A stretch of 16,326 bases of DNA from Burkholderiales bacterium. Its GTDB lineage: Bacteria > Pseudomonadota > Gammaproteobacteria > Burkholderiales > Ga0077523. The translations under genes were made by a program, and so were the position numbers. The stretch lies in the NCBI GenBank assembly GCA_025459035.1, contig JALORJ010000014.1, positions 1 to 16,326 on the forward strand. Direction: 5' to 3'. Shown piece after piece: positions 7,360 through 14,656 of the stretch. Below the pieces are notes generated by a model. It saw only the letters and a program-made list of their open reading frames with translations. It was not told where the DNA came from and did no database searches. Numbering within the stretch: the first letter of the stretch is position 1; each line of letters opens with the position of its first letter.

Positions 7360-9202
7360 AGCTCGGCACGCCGAACTGCAGCTGCGCGAGATGCGCGTAG
7401 AGCGGGCTTGCAGCGAGCAGTTCGTCGTGCGTCCCGCTCGCGATCGCGCGACCGCCGTCGACCACGACGATGCGATCGGCCCCGCGCACGGTCGCCAGCC
7501 GATGTGCGATGACGAGCGACGTGCGTCCCTGCATCAGCTGCGCGAGCGCGCGCTGCACCATGCGTTCCGACTCGGCATCGAGCGCGCTGGTGGCCTCGTC
7601 CAGCAGCAGCACCGGGCGATCGGCCAGCACGGCGCGCGCGATCGCCAGTCGCTGGCGCTGACCGCCGGACAGGCGCACGCCGCGCTCCCCCAGCGGCGTG
7701 CGCCAGCCGTCGGGCAGCTTCGCGATGAACTCGTCGGCGAACGCGGCCTCGCACGCGGCGCGCACGGCTGCTTCGTCGGCATCCGGGCGCCCGTAGCGCA
7801 CGTTCTCGAGCACCGTCGTCGCGAAGATCGCGGGGTCCTGCGCCACGATCGCGAAGCGCGATCGCAGCGCGGCGGGGTCGACGTCGCGCAGATCGAGTCC
7901 GTCGACACGCACGCTCCCCGCCTGCGGATCGTGGAAGCGCAGCAGCATCTGGAACACCGTCGACTTGCCCGCACCCGACGGGCCGACGAGCGCGACGGTC
8001 TCACCGGTCGCGACCGACAGGTCGAAGCGGTCCAGGGCCGGCGTGCCGGGTCGGGACGGGTACGCGAACGTGACGCTGTCGAACACGAGCCGCGCCTGGC
8101 CGACGGCCGGCGCGACGGCGGGGAAGCGCTGCGGCGCCGCCGGTGCGGCGATGGCCGGCGTCGTGTTCATGATCTCGACCAGGCGCTCGGCCGCGCCCGC
8201 ACCGCGCTGCAGGTCGCCCACCACTTCAGACAGCGCGCCGGACGCGCTGGCCACCATCGCCGCGTAGAACACGAACGCGGACAGTTCGCCGGGGGTCAGC
8301 GCCCCGCTCATCACGTCGTGGCCGCCGACCCACAGGATCACGCCGATGCCGCCGAAGGTGAGCGAGATGACCGCCGCCACCAGCATCGCCCGCATCCGCA
8401 CGCGCCGCCGCGCGGCGTCGAAGGTCGACTCGATGTGGTCGCCGAAGCGCCGTGCATCCACCGGCTCGTGCACGTACGCCTGCACCGTGCGGATCTCGTG
8501 CAGCGTCTCGTCGATCTCGGCCGCGAGATCGGCCACGCGGTCCTGGCTGGCGCGCGACAGCTTGCGCACCCGGCGCCCGAACAGGACGATCGGGCCCATC
8601 ACGATCGGCACCAGGCCCAGCACGAGCAACGTGAGCTTCAGGCTCGTGACGGCCAGCATCACGAGCGCTCCCAGGCCCATCGCCAGATTGCGCAATGCCA
8701 TCGACACGCTGGTGCCGACCACCTGTTCGAGCAGGGTCGTGTCGGTGGTGAGCCGCGAGATCATCTCGCCGGTGCGCGCGTCCTCGAACCACGCGGGCTG
8801 CAGCCGCAGCAGGTGCGTGAAGACCGCGCGCCGCAGGTCGGCGACGACGCGCTCGCCCAGCCACGAGATCAGATAGAAGCGGAAGAACGTCGCCACCACG
8901 GTGACCGCGACCACGCCCAGCAGGTAGAGCAACGCGAGGTCCAGCTCGCGCGGGGTGCCGCTCGCGAAGCCGCGGTCGACGACGCGCTTGAGCCCCTCGC
9001 CCATCGCGAGGAAGCAGCCGGCCGCGACGAACAGCGCGACGGTGAAGGCCGCCATCCGCGCGCGATACGGACGGGCGAAGCGCCACAGGATCGACAGCGC
9101 GGACATCGATGCGCGCGACGGCGCGGTGGCGGCACCGGCGACGGACGCGGAGGCGGCAGCCGGCGAGGCCGGCGGGGAGGACGGAGAGGCTGCGGCAGTC
9201 AT
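7358..9202 (-). CDS. MsbA-related ABC half-transporter (fused membrane and ATPase domains)
   Basis: 614 residues from the ATG at 9202. An Ala/Ser/Pro-rich tail of about 30 residues precedes six predicted membrane segments within about 48-320; the coupling region reads FEDARTGEMISRLTTD. The ATPase domain carries Walker A GPSGAGKST (407-415), Q-loop Gln455, signature LSGGQ (511-515), Walker B VLLLDE (531-536) and switch His567. The layout fits the MsbA-related permease/ATP-binding family of proteobacteria, homodimeric exporters of lipids or hydrophobic compounds; the substrate cannot be told. No cognate adaptor is adjacent, unlike the secretion ATPase at the right edge. The start is uncertain: in-frame ATGs also lie at 9241 and 9106, and none has a good ribosome site. 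It is convergent with the SDR gene and divergent from the PEP-CTERM gene. Confidence 0.93.
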   Translation of the reverse strand: MTAAASPSSPPASPAAASASVAGAATAPSRASMSALSILWRFARPYRARMAAFTVALFVAAGCFLAMGEGLKRVVDRGFASGTPRELDLALLYLLGVVAVTVVATFFRFYLISWLGERVVADLRRAVFTHLLRLQPAWFEDARTGEMISRLTTDTTLLEQVVGTSVSMALRNLAMGLGALVMLAVTSLKLTLLVLGLVPIVMGPIVLFGRRVRKLSRASQDRVADLAAEIDETLHEIRTVQAYVHEPVDARRFGDHIESTFDAARRRVRMRAMLVAAVISLTFGGIGVILWVGGHDVMSGALTPGELSAFVFYAAMVASASGALSEVVGDLQRGAGAAERLVEIMNTTPAIAAPAAPQRFPAVAPAVGQARLVFDSVTFAYPSRPGTPALDRFDLSVATGETVALVGPSGAGKSTVFQMLLRFHDPQAGSVRVDGLDLRDVDPAALRSRFAIVAQDPAIFATTVLENVRYGRPDADEAAVRAACEAAFADEFIAKLPDGWRTPLGERGVRLSGGQRQRLAIARAVLADRPVLLLDEATSALDAESERMVQRALAQLMQGRTSLVIAHRLATVRGADRIVVVDGGRAIASGTHDELLAASPLYAHLAQLQFGVPS

Positions 9203-9272
9203 CCTGCAAGTGTGCCCGTGCTCGGGCGGCGTGGCGTGCATCCGGCGGCACCGCAACCGCGCGCCCCCCTTC

Positions 9273-9300
9273 CATGGCGACCTAGTGCCATGACGCTTGC
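9273..9300 (+). promoter_or_regulatory. Inverted repeat and weak sigma-54-like promoter upstream of PEP-CTERM gene
   Basis: CATGGC (9273-9278) and GCCATG (9287-9292) form a 6-bp inverted repeat with an 8-nt spacer. Overlapping it, TGCCAT-N5-TTGC (9286-9300) has the spacing of a sigma-54 promoter (TGGCAC-N5-TTGC) but the conserved GG is GC. PEP-CTERM genes of other bacteria are often sigma-54 dependent, which is why I looked; the match is marginal. The site is about 140 bp before the ATG. Confidence 0.25.
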
Positions 9301-9441
9301 GCGACGCTGCATGAGCCTTCCGGCCTGCGCCGGGCGATGCCGCCGCCGCGCGCACGACGCACGCGCTGCGTAGCGTGCCGGGTTGCCCGAACCGTCGCCG
9401 ATGCAGCGACGGCCACTGCCCACTTCGACAGGAACCTCTCC

Positions 9442-10140
9442 ATGCCCATCGCCTCGCTCGGCCGCTCGCTCGCGGCCGTCGCCCTCCTCGCCACCGCCAT
9501 CGAAGCCCCGGCGGCTGTCCGCATCACCGAATGGATGTACGACGGCACGCACGGCGAATTCGTCGAGCTCACGAACTTCGGCCCCGCGGCGGTCGACTTC
9601 ACCGGCTGGGTCTACGACGACGAGTCGCGCCTCGCGACCGTCGACCCGTCGCTGCCCACCGGTGGCAGCACCGGCGGCGCGACCCTGTCGGCCTTCGGCA
9701 GCGTCGCCGCAGGCGAGTCGGTCGTCTTCGCCGAGGCCGATGCGGCAACGTTCCGCGCGGCGTGGAACCTCGGCGCGCACGTCAAGGTGATCGGCGGCAT
9801 CACCAACAACCTCGCCCGCGGCGACGAGATCAACATCTTCGACGCGACCGGCACGCTGGTCGACCGTCTGAAGTACGACGACCGCGACGGCGGCCCGCGC
9901 ACCCAGCGCGTGTCCGGCGAGGCGGTCACCCCGGCCGCGTGGGGTGCCAACGACGACGGACTCTGGCAATTGTCCGTCGTCGGCCGCAACGGCGCGCGCG
10001 CGTCGACGGTACTCGCATCGAACGGGCGCTTCGACGTCGGCAGCCCGGGGGCGATTCCCGAGCCGTCGACCTGGGCGCTCGTCGCCGCGGGTCTGCTGGG
10101 CGCGGGGATGCTGACGCGGCGACGCAGCGCGACCCGCTGA
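9442..10140 (+). CDS. PEP-CTERM sorted exported protein with lamin-tail-like domain
   Basis: 232 residues; the ATG at 9442 is preceded by AGGA with 8 nt spacing. Residues 1-25 are a Sec signal peptide (hydrophobic AAVALLATAI, probable cut after EAPAA). Residues 26-about 155 resemble the lamin-tail domain of bacterial exported proteins: VRITEWMYDG, GEFVELTNFG and DFTGWVYDD form the characteristic beta-strand opening. The end is a textbook PEP-CTERM signal: PEPST from 206, a hydrophobic helix (WALVAAGLLGAGML) and a basic tail RRRSATR. Exosortase would cut at this signal and place the protein at the envelope or in extracellular polysaccharide. No exosortase is in the window. The cargo function is unknown; it stands alone between divergent and convergent neighbours. 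Confidence 0.93.
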   Translation: MPIASLGRSLAAVALLATAIEAPAAVRITEWMYDGTHGEFVELTNFGPAAVDFTGWVYDDESRLATVDPSLPTGGSTGGATLSAFGSVAAGESVVFAEADAATFRAAWNLGAHVKVIGGITNNLARGDEINIFDATGTLVDRLKYDDRDGGPRTQRVSGEAVTPAAWGANDDGLWQLSVVGRNGARASTVLASNGRFDVGSPGAIPEPSTWALVAAGLLGAGMLTRRRSATR

Positions 10141-10173
10141 TCGCGATCGTCGTCGCGGTTCGACGACTGCGGT

Positions 10174-10209
10174 GCCGGGGCACGGGCGCGGATCGCGTGC
10201 GGCCCCGGC
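10174..10209. terminator. Hairpin downstream of PEP-CTERM gene
   Basis: GCCGGGGC (10174-10181) pairs with GCCCCGGC (10202-10209); the loop contains a smaller CGCG-GAT-CGCG stem (10187-10197). GTGCCGG (10172-10178) can instead pair with CCGGCAC (10214-10220), giving two mutually exclusive folds. There is no T tract. It probably ends or protects the PEP-CTERM transcript, which faces a convergent gene. Confidence 0.45.
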
Positions 10210-10230
10210 GGCGCCGGCACGCCCGGACCC

Positions 10231-10246
10231 GACACCCCGGCGTGTC
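10231..10246 (-). terminator. Small hairpin at the end of the deaminase gene
   Basis: GACAC (10231-10235) and GTGTC (10242-10246) flank a 6-nt CCCGGC loop and overlap the stop codon of the deaminase-like gene. It is a candidate transcript-end structure for the minus-strand operon, without a T tract. Confidence 0.3.
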
Positions 10247-10664
10247 AGGCGCCGGTGTGGCGGGCGCGCTTCGCGTCGAGCCAGTGACGCGGCAGCAGGC
10301 TGCCCAGCGTCACAACGGTCGCGTCATCGACCGCGACCCGGGTGCTCACGTTGGCGGGCGACAACTGCAGCAGCAGTTCGCGGCAGCGCCCGCAGGGCGG
10401 CACGACGCCGCGCCGGGCGAGCGCCACCATCGCGTCGATCTCGGTCTCGCGATGCTTGAGCATCTCGGCGGCCGCGCTGTGCTCCGCGCAGAAGCCGATG
10501 CCGCAGTGCAGGTCGAGGCAGATGCCCGTGTAGACGCGGCCGGAGCGCGCGCGCAGCGCCGCCGCGACGGCGCCGGCCGCGAGTTCGGGACCGAGCACGA
10601 ACTCGCCCATCACCGCCCGCGCCGCGTCGACGAGCGGACCGAAGTCGACAGGCAGGGTGTCCAT
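10245..10664 (-). CDS. Cytidine deaminase-like zinc enzyme (CDA / blasticidin-S deaminase type)
   Basis: 139 residues, normal for the short homotetrameric cytidine deaminase class. The zinc site is intact: CAEHSAAAEML with zinc ligand C59 and catalytic E61, and PCGRC with zinc ligands C91 and C94. The stretch VYTGICLDL (44-52) stands where these enzymes have the substrate-binding YTG. The family hydrolytically deaminates cytidine or related aminopyrimidine nucleosides; the CxE arrangement and CLDL are closer to blasticidin-S-deaminase-like members than to housekeeping Cdd, so the substrate is open. Its ATG shares one base with the stop of the AraC gene (TGATG), which implies translational coupling. 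It is the last gene of the minus-strand chain. Confidence 0.9.
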   Translation of the reverse strand: MDTLPVDFGPLVDAARAVMGEFVLGPELAAGAVAAALRARSGRVYTGICLDLHCGIGFCAEHSAAAEMLKHRETEIDAMVALARRGVVPPCGRCRELLLQLSPANVSTRVAVDDATVVTLGSLLPRHWLDAKRARHTGA

Positions 10665-11485
10665 CAGCCGACGGCCAGCCGACCGATGCGCCGCATCGCG
10701 CTGGACGGCGCGAGCCCGCAGGTCGCCCGGAATTCGCGCGAGAAGTGCGCCGAGTCGCTGAAGCCGGTCGCGTGCGCCGCATCGGTGAGCGATGCGCCCC
10801 CCAGCGCATGGCCGGTGGCGGCGAGCACGCGGCTCCACACGCGATAGCGCCGCGGCGACACGCCCATGCACGCCGTGAACAGGTGCGCGAGCCGTGACGC
10901 CGACAGGCCGGTCGCCCGGGCCGTCGCCTGCACCCGGTCGGTGTCGTCGGGCGTCGCGGACAGCTGCTCGGCGAGCGCGCGCACGCGCGGGTCGAGCGGT
11001 GCTTCCGGGCCGACGAGCCAGCGACCGAGATCGTCGACCGCCTCGACGGCGTAGTCGCCGGCGCGGGCGTCCTCGAAGAGCCGGCGCATCGGCGCGACAT
11101 CGGCACGCCTGGCCACGGCAAGCCCGGGCGCACCCGCCTCGCCGCCGCGCAGCGCGCGCCACGCCTGCTCGAGATCCCCGCGCGTGCGGTCGATCGCGAG
11201 CGCGGCCATCGGCGCATCGCCGAAATCGAGCTCGTGCACCGTGCCCGGCGTGATCAGGGCCGCGCGACAGGTGATCCAGCCCGCGCCGGACGCCCGGATG
11301 CGCAGCGGCTCGTAGAGCCCCATCACGAGCGTCGGTGCGGCGAGGTGGTGCGGGGTCAGGAACTCGATCGGCCCCGTGTAGAACAGATGCCCGCGGTCGA
11401 CCGACATCAGTGCGTCGCCCGCCACGGTCGGCGCGCCGATCGGCGACCCGCCCACGCGCGCCGCACCGGTGCCGGCCGCGATCAC
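10664..11485 (-). CDS. AraC-family transcriptional regulator
   Basis: 273 residues from a GTG at 11485 that overlaps the methyltransferase stop as GTGA and has GAGGTG (11494-11499) 8 nt upstream. The ATG at 11407, giving 247 residues, is a weaker alternative. The N-terminal part (about 30-130) looks like an AraC-type cupin ligand-binding domain (GHLFYTGPIEFLTPHH, ALITPGTVHELDFGD). The C-terminal part (about 165-270) has the double helix-turn-helix, with ATGLSASRLAHLF in the first unit and the family hallmark TDAAHATGFSDSAHFSREFR in the second (SPRRYR between). It presumably responds to a small ligand and controls neighbouring genes. Coupling to the deaminase gene suggests the ligand or target may concern nucleosides, but that is inference. 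Confidence 0.93.
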   Translation of the reverse strand: MIAAGTGAARVGGSPIGAPTVAGDALMSVDRGHLFYTGPIEFLTPHHLAAPTLVMGLYEPLRIRASGAGWITCRAALITPGTVHELDFGDAPMAALAIDRTRGDLEQAWRALRGGEAGAPGLAVARRADVAPMRRLFEDARAGDYAVEAVDDLGRWLVGPEAPLDPRVRALAEQLSATPDDTDRVQATARATGLSASRLAHLFTACMGVSPRRYRVWSRVLAATGHALGGASLTDAAHATGFSDSAHFSREFRATCGLAPSSAMRRIGRLAVG

Positions 11486-12594
11486 AGCGTCACCACCTCG
11501 ACGCCGGCGAGCGGCCCGCGCGCGAGCGCCGCGCGGATCTCGTCGGCGTAGGCGGGGTTCGACACGACGACGAGGTCGCGCGGCGATGCGAGCAGCGGCA
11601 GCATGGCGGGAGCATGCACCGGCACGCCCGAGCCCGGCAGCCAGCGTCCGACCTTCCCGGGGTTCACGTCGATCGCACCGCCGATCCGGTCGACCACGCG
11701 CCCGCGCGCCGCACAGTGCGCGAGGAACAGGCAGCCCTTGGTCGCCGCGCCCCACACCCAGCCGCGGCGCCCGTCGACGAGCTTCGCGTCGACGCGGTCG
11801 ATCGCGTCGCGCAGGCGCGGAAACAGCGCGTCGAAGTCGACCTCGACCCACGGGCCGGACGCGTACGCGTCGCCGAAGCCGGCATCGACCGCCCCCAGCG
11901 GCGCGATCACGTGCTGATACTGGTCGTCGAAGCTGCGCGCGGCCGTGTCGACCCGACCACCGAACAGCGCCGCGAGCGCGCGGTCGGTGAAGTAGTTCAC
12001 GTGTTCGTACGTGATGTCGAAGAACGCGCCGTTCGCGAGTGTCCAGTCGAACGCCGGCACTTCGACATACAGCGGCGTGGACGGCCCGAAGATGTCGCGC
12101 AGCAGCGCGACGAAGCGGTGCGGCGCGCGCACGTGCTCGAGCACATGGCGCAGCACCACGAGCTGCGCGTCGACGCGGTCGCCGGGGACGAGCCAGCGCT
12201 TCTCGATGCGCGCGTCGTCGCCGCTGTACGTGCGGTCGTAGCCCCGCACGTCGAGCGCGCCGTCGGCGCCGAGCATCGCGACGAAGTCGCCCTTGCCGCA
12301 GCCCACTTCCACGACGCGCGCACCGCGCGGCAGGCGCGCGCGCAGCATCGCCGCCACCGCCTGCATGTGCGCGACGAACCGCGGCGAGTGCGCCTGGCTG
12401 TTCTCGTAGTCGGCGTCGTACTCGACGCGGTCGGGATCGAAGGCCGCGTTCTCGGTGAAGCCGATCGCAGGCAGCGTGCGCAGCGCGATCGCGCCCGTGG
12501 CCTGCGCCGTGTCGGGCGCGCGCAGCGGCCGGTTCGGGGTCGTCGGCAGCTGCAGCACCGCGCGAGCCGCCTCGGCGGGCGAAGCCGGCGTCAC
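11482..12594 (-). CDS. SAM-dependent C-methyltransferase-like protein lacking N-terminal zinc cysteines
   Basis: 370 residues from a GTG at 12594 that overlaps the adaptor's stop (GTGA); an in-frame ATG at 12636 would overlap it by 46 nt. The class I methyltransferase core has motif I VEVGCGKGDF (95-104) and RHVLEH (149-154). The C-terminal half matches the C-methyltransferase C-terminal domain: VWGAATKG (280-287), DVNPGKVGRWLPGSGVPV (309-326) and VVVSNPAYADEI (342-353). Relatives with this pair of domains methylate sugar carbons of nucleotide-activated deoxysugars. They usually start with a zinc-binding Cys-rich region; here residues 1-90 have no Cys at all. YENSQAHSPRF (63-73) is the family's linker. 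Its overlap with the secretion adaptor suggests it serves a surface glycan or a modification of the exported protein (inference). Confidence 0.88.
   Translation of the reverse strand: MTPASPAEAARAVLQLPTTPNRPLRAPDTAQATGAIALRTLPAIGFTENAAFDPDRVEYDADYENSQAHSPRFVAHMQAVAAMLRARLPRGARVVEVGCGKGDFVAMLGADGALDVRGYDRTYSGDDARIEKRWLVPGDRVDAQLVVLRHVLEHVRAPHRFVALLRDIFGPSTPLYVEVPAFDWTLANGAFFDITYEHVNYFTDRALAALFGGRVDTAARSFDDQYQHVIAPLGAVDAGFGDAYASGPWVEVDFDALFPRLRDAIDRVDAKLVDGRRGWVWGAATKGCLFLAHCAARGRVVDRIGGAIDVNPGKVGRWLPGSGVPVHAPAMLPLLASPRDLVVVSNPAYADEIRAALARGPLAGVEVVTL
11494..11499 (-). promoter_or_regulatory. Ribosome binding site of the AraC gene
   Basis: GAGGTG inside the last codons of the methyltransferase gene, 8 nt before the GTG at 11485. 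It decides the AraC start in favour of the GTGA overlap. Confidence 0.6.
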
Positions 12595-13937
12595 GGTTCG
12601 CGGATCGCGCCGTCCATCGCGCGCGTCAGCGGCCACAGCAGGTACGACAGCACGGTGCGCTTGCCCACCACGATCTCGGCCGTGAGCGTCATCCCGGGGA
12701 GCAGACGCGACTGCGCCGGCATGCGCTCGAGCGTGGTGCTGCGCAGATCGACGCGGCTCAGGAAGAACGCGTCGGTGCCCGGGTCGAGCGTCGACGTGTT
12801 GCCGCCGGCGTCGCGACGAAACGCGTCCTCGCTCACGGTGCGCACCGTCGCGTCGATCGCGCCGTGGCGCTGGAACGGAAAGGCGTCGAGCTTGAGCCGC
12901 ACCGGATCCCCGTGCCTCACGTAGCCGACGTCGATGGAGTCGATCTGCACCTCGGCCTCGAGCACCGGCGCGAGCGGCACCAGCGTGAACATCGGCTCCG
13001 CCTCGCGCACCACCGAGCCCTGCGACAGCCGGGCGATGTCGAGCACCACGGCGTCCGCCGGCGCGGTGAGCGTGACGAACTCGCGCCGCCGCACGGCCTT
13101 CTGCAGCTGCTCGTCGAGCGACGCCTTGTCGCGCGATGTCGACAGCATCTCCTCCATCGCCTTCTGCCGCCAGTTGCGCTCGAAGGCGGCCTTCTCGGCC
13201 TCGGTCGCGGCCAGCTCGCGCGCGAGCTCGGCCTCGCGGTTGATCGCGAGCTGCTGGTCGCGCTCGACCTCGAGGCGCTTCTCCTGCGCTTCGAGCAGCT
13301 TCACCTTCGACGAGAACTGCTGGTCGACCAGCTTCGACTGCATCGTCTCGATCTCTCGCAGCGACTGCACGCGCGCCGCCAGCAGCTGCTGGTCACGCCG
13401 GTTGGTCGCCTGGGCAGCGCGCAGCCGCCCGATGGTCTCCTCGTGACGGCGCATCTGCGCCGCGAACGCGGCCTCGCGCTCGCCGGCCAGGCGCGACTGC
13501 AGCCGGCTGTCGGCGTCGCTGCCCTTCGCGCCGTCGCGGCCGTCGCCGCCCAGCTCGGCCGCGAGGCGGCTCGACTGCGTCTGCAGGCTGCGCACACGCG
13601 CTTCGAGCTGCGCCTGGTCCGCCTGGGCGAACGTGGGATCGAGCGTCGCGAGCGCCTGCCCCGCCTTCACGACCTGCCCGACGCGCACATCGAGCGTGCG
13701 GATGATCGACGTCTCCAGCGGTTGCACGACGATGTTCGGCAGCGGCGTCACCAGCCGGCCGCGCGCGACCACCACGCGATCGATCTCCGCCAGCGCCGCC
13801 CAGCCGACGAAGGCCACCAGCATCGCGGCCAGCGCGTAGAGCGTGACGCGCGCGAGCCACGGCAGCGGTCGACGCTCGATCTCGTCGGCATCGGGCAGGA
13901 AGTCGACGACCGGGGCGTCGCGCTTGCGGGCGGGCAT
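12591..13937 (-). CDS. HlyD-family type I secretion periplasmic adaptor
   Basis: 448 residues, usual length for the family. A short basic cytoplasmic tail (1-27) is followed by one membrane helix (about 28-50), a biotinyl-lipoyl-like half (65-102; IVVQPLETSIIRTLDVRVGQ), a long coiled-coil hairpin rich in Gln/Glu/Arg (about 102-285), the returning lipoyl half (TLTAPADAVVLDI, 289-301), and a beta-barrel ending in the HlyD signature GMTLTAEIVVGKRTVLSYLL (415-434). It bridges the inner-membrane ATPase and an outer-membrane TolC-like channel in type I secretion. The partner ATPase is at the right edge of the window, but a Uma2 gene in the opposite direction lies between them, so the adaptor likely has its own promoter. 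Its stop overlaps the methyltransferase start. Confidence 0.95.
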   Translation of the reverse strand: MPARKRDAPVVDFLPDADEIERRPLPWLARVTLYALAAMLVAFVGWAALAEIDRVVVARGRLVTPLPNIVVQPLETSIIRTLDVRVGQVVKAGQALATLDPTFAQADQAQLEARVRSLQTQSSRLAAELGGDGRDGAKGSDADSRLQSRLAGEREAAFAAQMRRHEETIGRLRAAQATNRRDQQLLAARVQSLREIETMQSKLVDQQFSSKVKLLEAQEKRLEVERDQQLAINREAELARELAATEAEKAAFERNWRQKAMEEMLSTSRDKASLDEQLQKAVRRREFVTLTAPADAVVLDIARLSQGSVVREAEPMFTLVPLAPVLEAEVQIDSIDVGYVRHGDPVRLKLDAFPFQRHGAIDATVRTVSEDAFRRDAGGNTSTLDPGTDAFFLSRVDLRSTTLERMPAQSRLLPGMTLTAEIVVGKRTVLSYLLWPLTRAMDGAIREP

Positions 13938-14075
13938 CCGCGGAGTGTGCCGCGTCGGGCCGCGTGCGGGCTACTGCGGGCGAGCGCAGGACCGCTCGGC
14001 CGCACGGCTGCCCGGTGGCTGGCCAAGCCCCGGCGGCTGCGCGACACTCCGGTCACCCCACCTCGGCCGACCACG
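13938..14075. promoter_or_regulatory. Divergent promoter region of adaptor and Uma2 genes, with an 8-bp inverted repeat
   Basis: The octamer ACACTCCG precedes both divergent genes in the same orientation relative to each start: as CGGAGTGT at 13941-13948 (just 3 nt before the adaptor ATG) and as ACACTCCG at 14044-14051 (24 nt before the Uma2 ATG). A shared regulator or a trace of rearrangement could explain it. I see no clear -35/-10 boxes. Confidence 0.35.
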
Positions 14076-14576
14076 ATGGGATCGATCTCTTCCCCGGAAG
14101 CCCTCGCGCTGCGCTGGCACGAACTGCTGGCCGACCCGCTGCTTGCGGACCTGCCGTACAAGATCGAACTGAACGCGTGGGGGAAGATCGAGATCAGCCC
14201 GGCGAGCAACCGGCACGGCTACCTGCAGATGGCAGTCGGAGCAGCACTCATGCAGGCGCTTCCGGCGGGTCGCACGATCGCCGAGGCCTCGATCCTGACC
14301 GACATCGGCGTGCGGGTGCCCGACGTCGTCTGGGCATCGCCCGCGTTCGTGGCCGCCCACGGCTTCGAGACTCCGTTCCGATCGGCGCCGGAGATCGTGG
14401 TCGAGGTCATGTCGCCGTCGAACACCGTCGACGAACTCGACGAGAAGACGCGCGCGTACCTCGCGGCGGGGGCCGTCGAGGTGTGGTGGGTCAGCGACGA
14501 CGGCACGACGCACGCGCGTACGGCGGACGGAGTGCGCGCGGACACGGCGTACGGGGTGACGCTCGGTTTCGGCTGA
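14076..14576 (+). CDS. Uma2-family (DUF820) PD-(D/E)xK nuclease-like protein
   Basis: 166 residues, short but within family range. The restriction-endonuclease-like core is visible: G36 in ELNAWGKIEISPAS, RVPDVVWAS with the acidic D83, EIVVEVMSPSN with E110, and DEKTRAYLAAGAVEVWWVSD with K124, which together are the DUF820 pattern. The family is very abundant in cyanobacteria and scattered elsewhere, usually in multiple copies, and its biological role is not settled. This copy lies antiparallel between the two secretion genes, with its own short promoter region, so it may have been inserted into a former hlyB-hlyD pair. The start is the first ATG; no good ribosome site is visible. Confidence 0.9.
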   Translation: MGSISSPEALALRWHELLADPLLADLPYKIELNAWGKIEISPASNRHGYLQMAVGAALMQALPAGRTIAEASILTDIGVRVPDVVWASPAFVAAHGFETPFRSAPEIVVEVMSPSNTVDELDEKTRAYLAAGAVEVWWVSDDGTTHARTADGVRADTAYGVTLGFG

Positions 14577-14579
14577 GTC

Positions 14580-14596
14580 CGGGCGGAGGCTGCCCG
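14580..14596. terminator. Small hairpin after the Uma2 gene
   Basis: CGGGC (14580-14584) and GCCCG (14592-14596) with a 7-nt loop, 3 bp after the Uma2 stop codon. Candidate transcript end; no T tract. Confidence 0.35.
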
Positions 14597-14600
14597 CACG

Positions 14601-14645
14601 CGGGGCGAGACGACACGCGCAACATGCGCCGAGCACTTCGCCCCG
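14601..14645. terminator. Long-loop hairpin between convergent Uma2 and secretion ATPase genes
   Basis: CGGGGCGA (14601-14608) pairs with TCGCCCCG (14638-14645); a GCGC-AACAT-GCGC mini-stem sits in the loop. It lies 11 bp beyond the end of the ATPase gene on the minus strand, so it could serve as terminator for both convergent genes. No T tract. Confidence 0.4.
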
Positions 14646-14656
14646 GGCCGTCACCG

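Noticed and set aside
6932..9373. Long plus-strand open frame across the ABC gene
   Set aside because: Antisense to a clear ABC transporter with all nucleotide-binding motifs.
12864..14073. Plus-strand upstream extension of the Uma2 frame
   Set aside because: It is antisense to the HlyD-type gene; homology to DUF820 begins only after the ATG at 14076.
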